NCBI GenBank assembly: GCA_903918595.1
Contig: CAIXFB010000073.1
Location: 1-6,793 of the forward strand
Direction: 5' to 3'
DNA from: an uncultured Actinomycetes bacterium
GTDB lineage: Bacteria > Actinomycetota > Actinomycetes > S36-B12
DNA length: 6,793 nucleotides
A program made the position numbers and the translations under genes. Shown here piece after piece: positions 5,743 to 6,793 of the stretch (position 1 is the stretch's first letter; every line of letters starts with the position of its first letter). The notes beneath the pieces were generated by a model. The model was given only the letters and a program-made list of their open reading frames with translations. It was not told the DNA's origin and did no database searches.

Positions 5743-6793
5743 CTACACAATATTCCGTTCAGGCCGTAACTCTCCTCGGGCAAATCGAGCAACGTCGAGT
5801 GCACTGACATCTACAAACGGTGCAACACCGAGGTACATGTCTCTGAGAATTTCACCCACCGCAGGTCCCTGCAGAAATCCGTGTCCTGAGAATCCTGTCG
5901 CATACAGCATCCGGGAAACATCAGTGAACTCACCGAGTAGAGCGTTGTGATCGGGAGTTACCTCATACAACCCTGCCCAGCCAGTTTGCACTCCCAAATT
6001 CAGCAGAGCCGGTGCGCGCTCTGCTGCCAACTCGGCTAGCTTGCCCGGAAACTCCGGATCACGGGTGAGCCCAAAACCTTCATTCACTGACTTGTCCGAA
6101 AAGCCAGTGAGAATGCCCGGGCCTTCACGGTGCCAATACAGGCTCGTCGAATAATCAATGGTGAAAGCCATCTCCACAGGTTCTGGCATCGGTTCGGTGA
6201 TGAGTAACTCCCTGCGCACCGGAACAACAGGCAGGTCAAGACCCACCATCTGCGCGATGATCGGTGACCACGCGCCGGCGCAGTTCACAACGCACGCGGT
6301 ATCGATGGTTCCCATGTTTGTTTCGACGCAGATGATGCGCCCTTCCTCGGTGTTGATGCCCGTGACTTCACATCCTGTGAGGATGATCGCCCCATGGCGC
6401 CGCGCACCGGTGGCATAGCCGAGCACCACTGACTCTGGCGAACAGTGCCCGTCGTTCGGCGAATACGCAGCGCCCAGCACGCCCGACGGATCCAACAACG
6501 GTGAAAGAGCCAGCGCCTCGTCGACACTGACCATCCTGGCGTCGATGCCCATTTCCTGTTGCAAAGAAACAGCTTCGGTGAAGTGCTCGAGGGATTCCTG
6601 GTCGGTGAGCACAAAAAGATAACCGGAGGTGTGTAGATCAATCTGTTGGCCGGGACGGTTCGGGAAATCATGGAAGAGCTCGAGTGATCTTTTCCCCAGC
6701 GCGATGTTCAATTCATCAGAAAAATTGGCGCGGATCCCACCAGCAGCCTTCGAGGTGCTCCCGCCTGCAAGATCTCCGCGCTCAAGGAGAACC
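5743..6793 (-). CDS. FAD-dependent amine/amino-acid oxidoreductase, DAO family (5' end outside window)
   Basis: The leftward frame is open to the right window edge, giving 349 visible residues; the N-terminal FAD GxGxxG lies outside. The TTG codon at 6709-6711 is internal, because codons upstream of it spell the conserved ERGDLAGG and SKAAGGIRANFSDE blocks found just after the FAD strand, with the ribose-binding Glu at visible residue 4. Further family marks are VVNCAGAWSP (168-177), PVRRELLITEP (191-201), TPDHNALLG (279-287) and the C-terminal GFSGHGFLQGPAVGE (300-314) that packs on the flavin. This pattern fits the sarcosine-oxidase-beta / glycine-oxidase / dimethylglycine-dehydrogenase-like branch of the DAO family, which oxidises C-N bonds of amines or amino acids. 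The substrate cannot be told. The stop (TAG) lies 28 nt from the convergent neighbour's stop, so it belongs to a separate transcript that comes from the right. Confidence 0.88.
   Translation of the reverse strand, partial: VLLERGDLAGGSTSKAAGGIRANFSDELNIALGKRSLELFHDFPNRPGQQIDLHTSGYLFVLTDQESLEHFTEAVSLQQEMGIDARMVSVDEALALSPLLDPSGVLGAAYSPNDGHCSPESVVLGYATGARRHGAIILTGCEVTGINTEEGRIICVETNMGTIDTACVVNCAGAWSPIIAQMVGLDLPVVPVRRELLITEPMPEPVEMAFTIDYSTSLYWHREGPGILTGFSDKSVNEGFGLTRDPEFPGKLAELAAERAPALLNLGVQTGWAGLYEVTPDHNALLGEFTDVSRMLYATGFSGHGFLQGPAVGEILRDMYLGVAPFVDVSALDVARFARGELRPERNIV

Noticed and set aside
6709..6711. TTG at 6711 as the start of the leftward oxidoreductase
   Set aside because: Upstream codons in the same frame encode conserved FAD-binding sequence, so the gene continues beyond the right edge.

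Overview
The window is a densely packed, high-GC (roughly 60 percent by eye) bacterial segment. Five to six genes run rightward and one runs leftward into them at the right edge. Three of the junctions are 4-nt ATGA stop/start overlaps, and the others in the rightward series are 6 and 13 nt, so positions 2-4138, and probably 2-5714, look like one operon. Base composition, codon bias to G/C third positions, and the pairing of a single-cluster 3Fe-4S ferredoxin with its own FAD reductase suggest an actinobacterium. This is an inference; nothing in the window fixes the taxon.

Left part (2-2699): the C-terminal half of a LigB-type (class III) extradiol ring-cleavage dioxygenase closest to 3,4-dihydroxyphenylacetate 2,3-dioxygenase (HpaD). 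It is followed by a fumarylacetoacetate-hydrolase-fold enzyme of the HpaG type, a 64-residue ferredoxin, and an NAD(P)H-dependent FAD ferredoxin reductase. The first two are expected for meta-cleavage of a homoprotocatechuate-like catechol and processing of the ring-fission product. The last two form an electron-transfer pair whose terminal oxygenase (most likely a cytochrome P450) is not in the window and may lie upstream.

Middle part (2696-5714): a group II PLP-dependent amino-acid decarboxylase of the aromatic-amino-acid (AADC/DDC-like) class, start-coupled to the reductase. Then comes a 520-residue protein I do not recognise, with one Rossmann-like segment. The decarboxylase has the Schiff-base lysine and PLP aspartate. 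However, the position where this family usually carries a catalytic loop tyrosine appears to be valine, which leaves the reaction open (decarboxylation or aldehyde formation).

Right part (5743-6793): a leftward, 5'-truncated FAD-dependent oxidoreductase of the DAO/sarcosine-oxidase-beta type, convergent with the unknown gene across only 28 nt.

A working model (inference): an aromatic amino acid or its hydroxylated form is decarboxylated and oxidised toward an arylacetate, a ferredoxin-fed oxygenase supplies ring hydroxyls, HpaD-like cleavage opens the catechol, and the FAH enzyme processes the product. The 520-residue protein is the main unexplained component. No RNA genes, mobile elements, CRISPR arrays or long repeats were seen, and no gene-free stretch longer than 28 nt exists.
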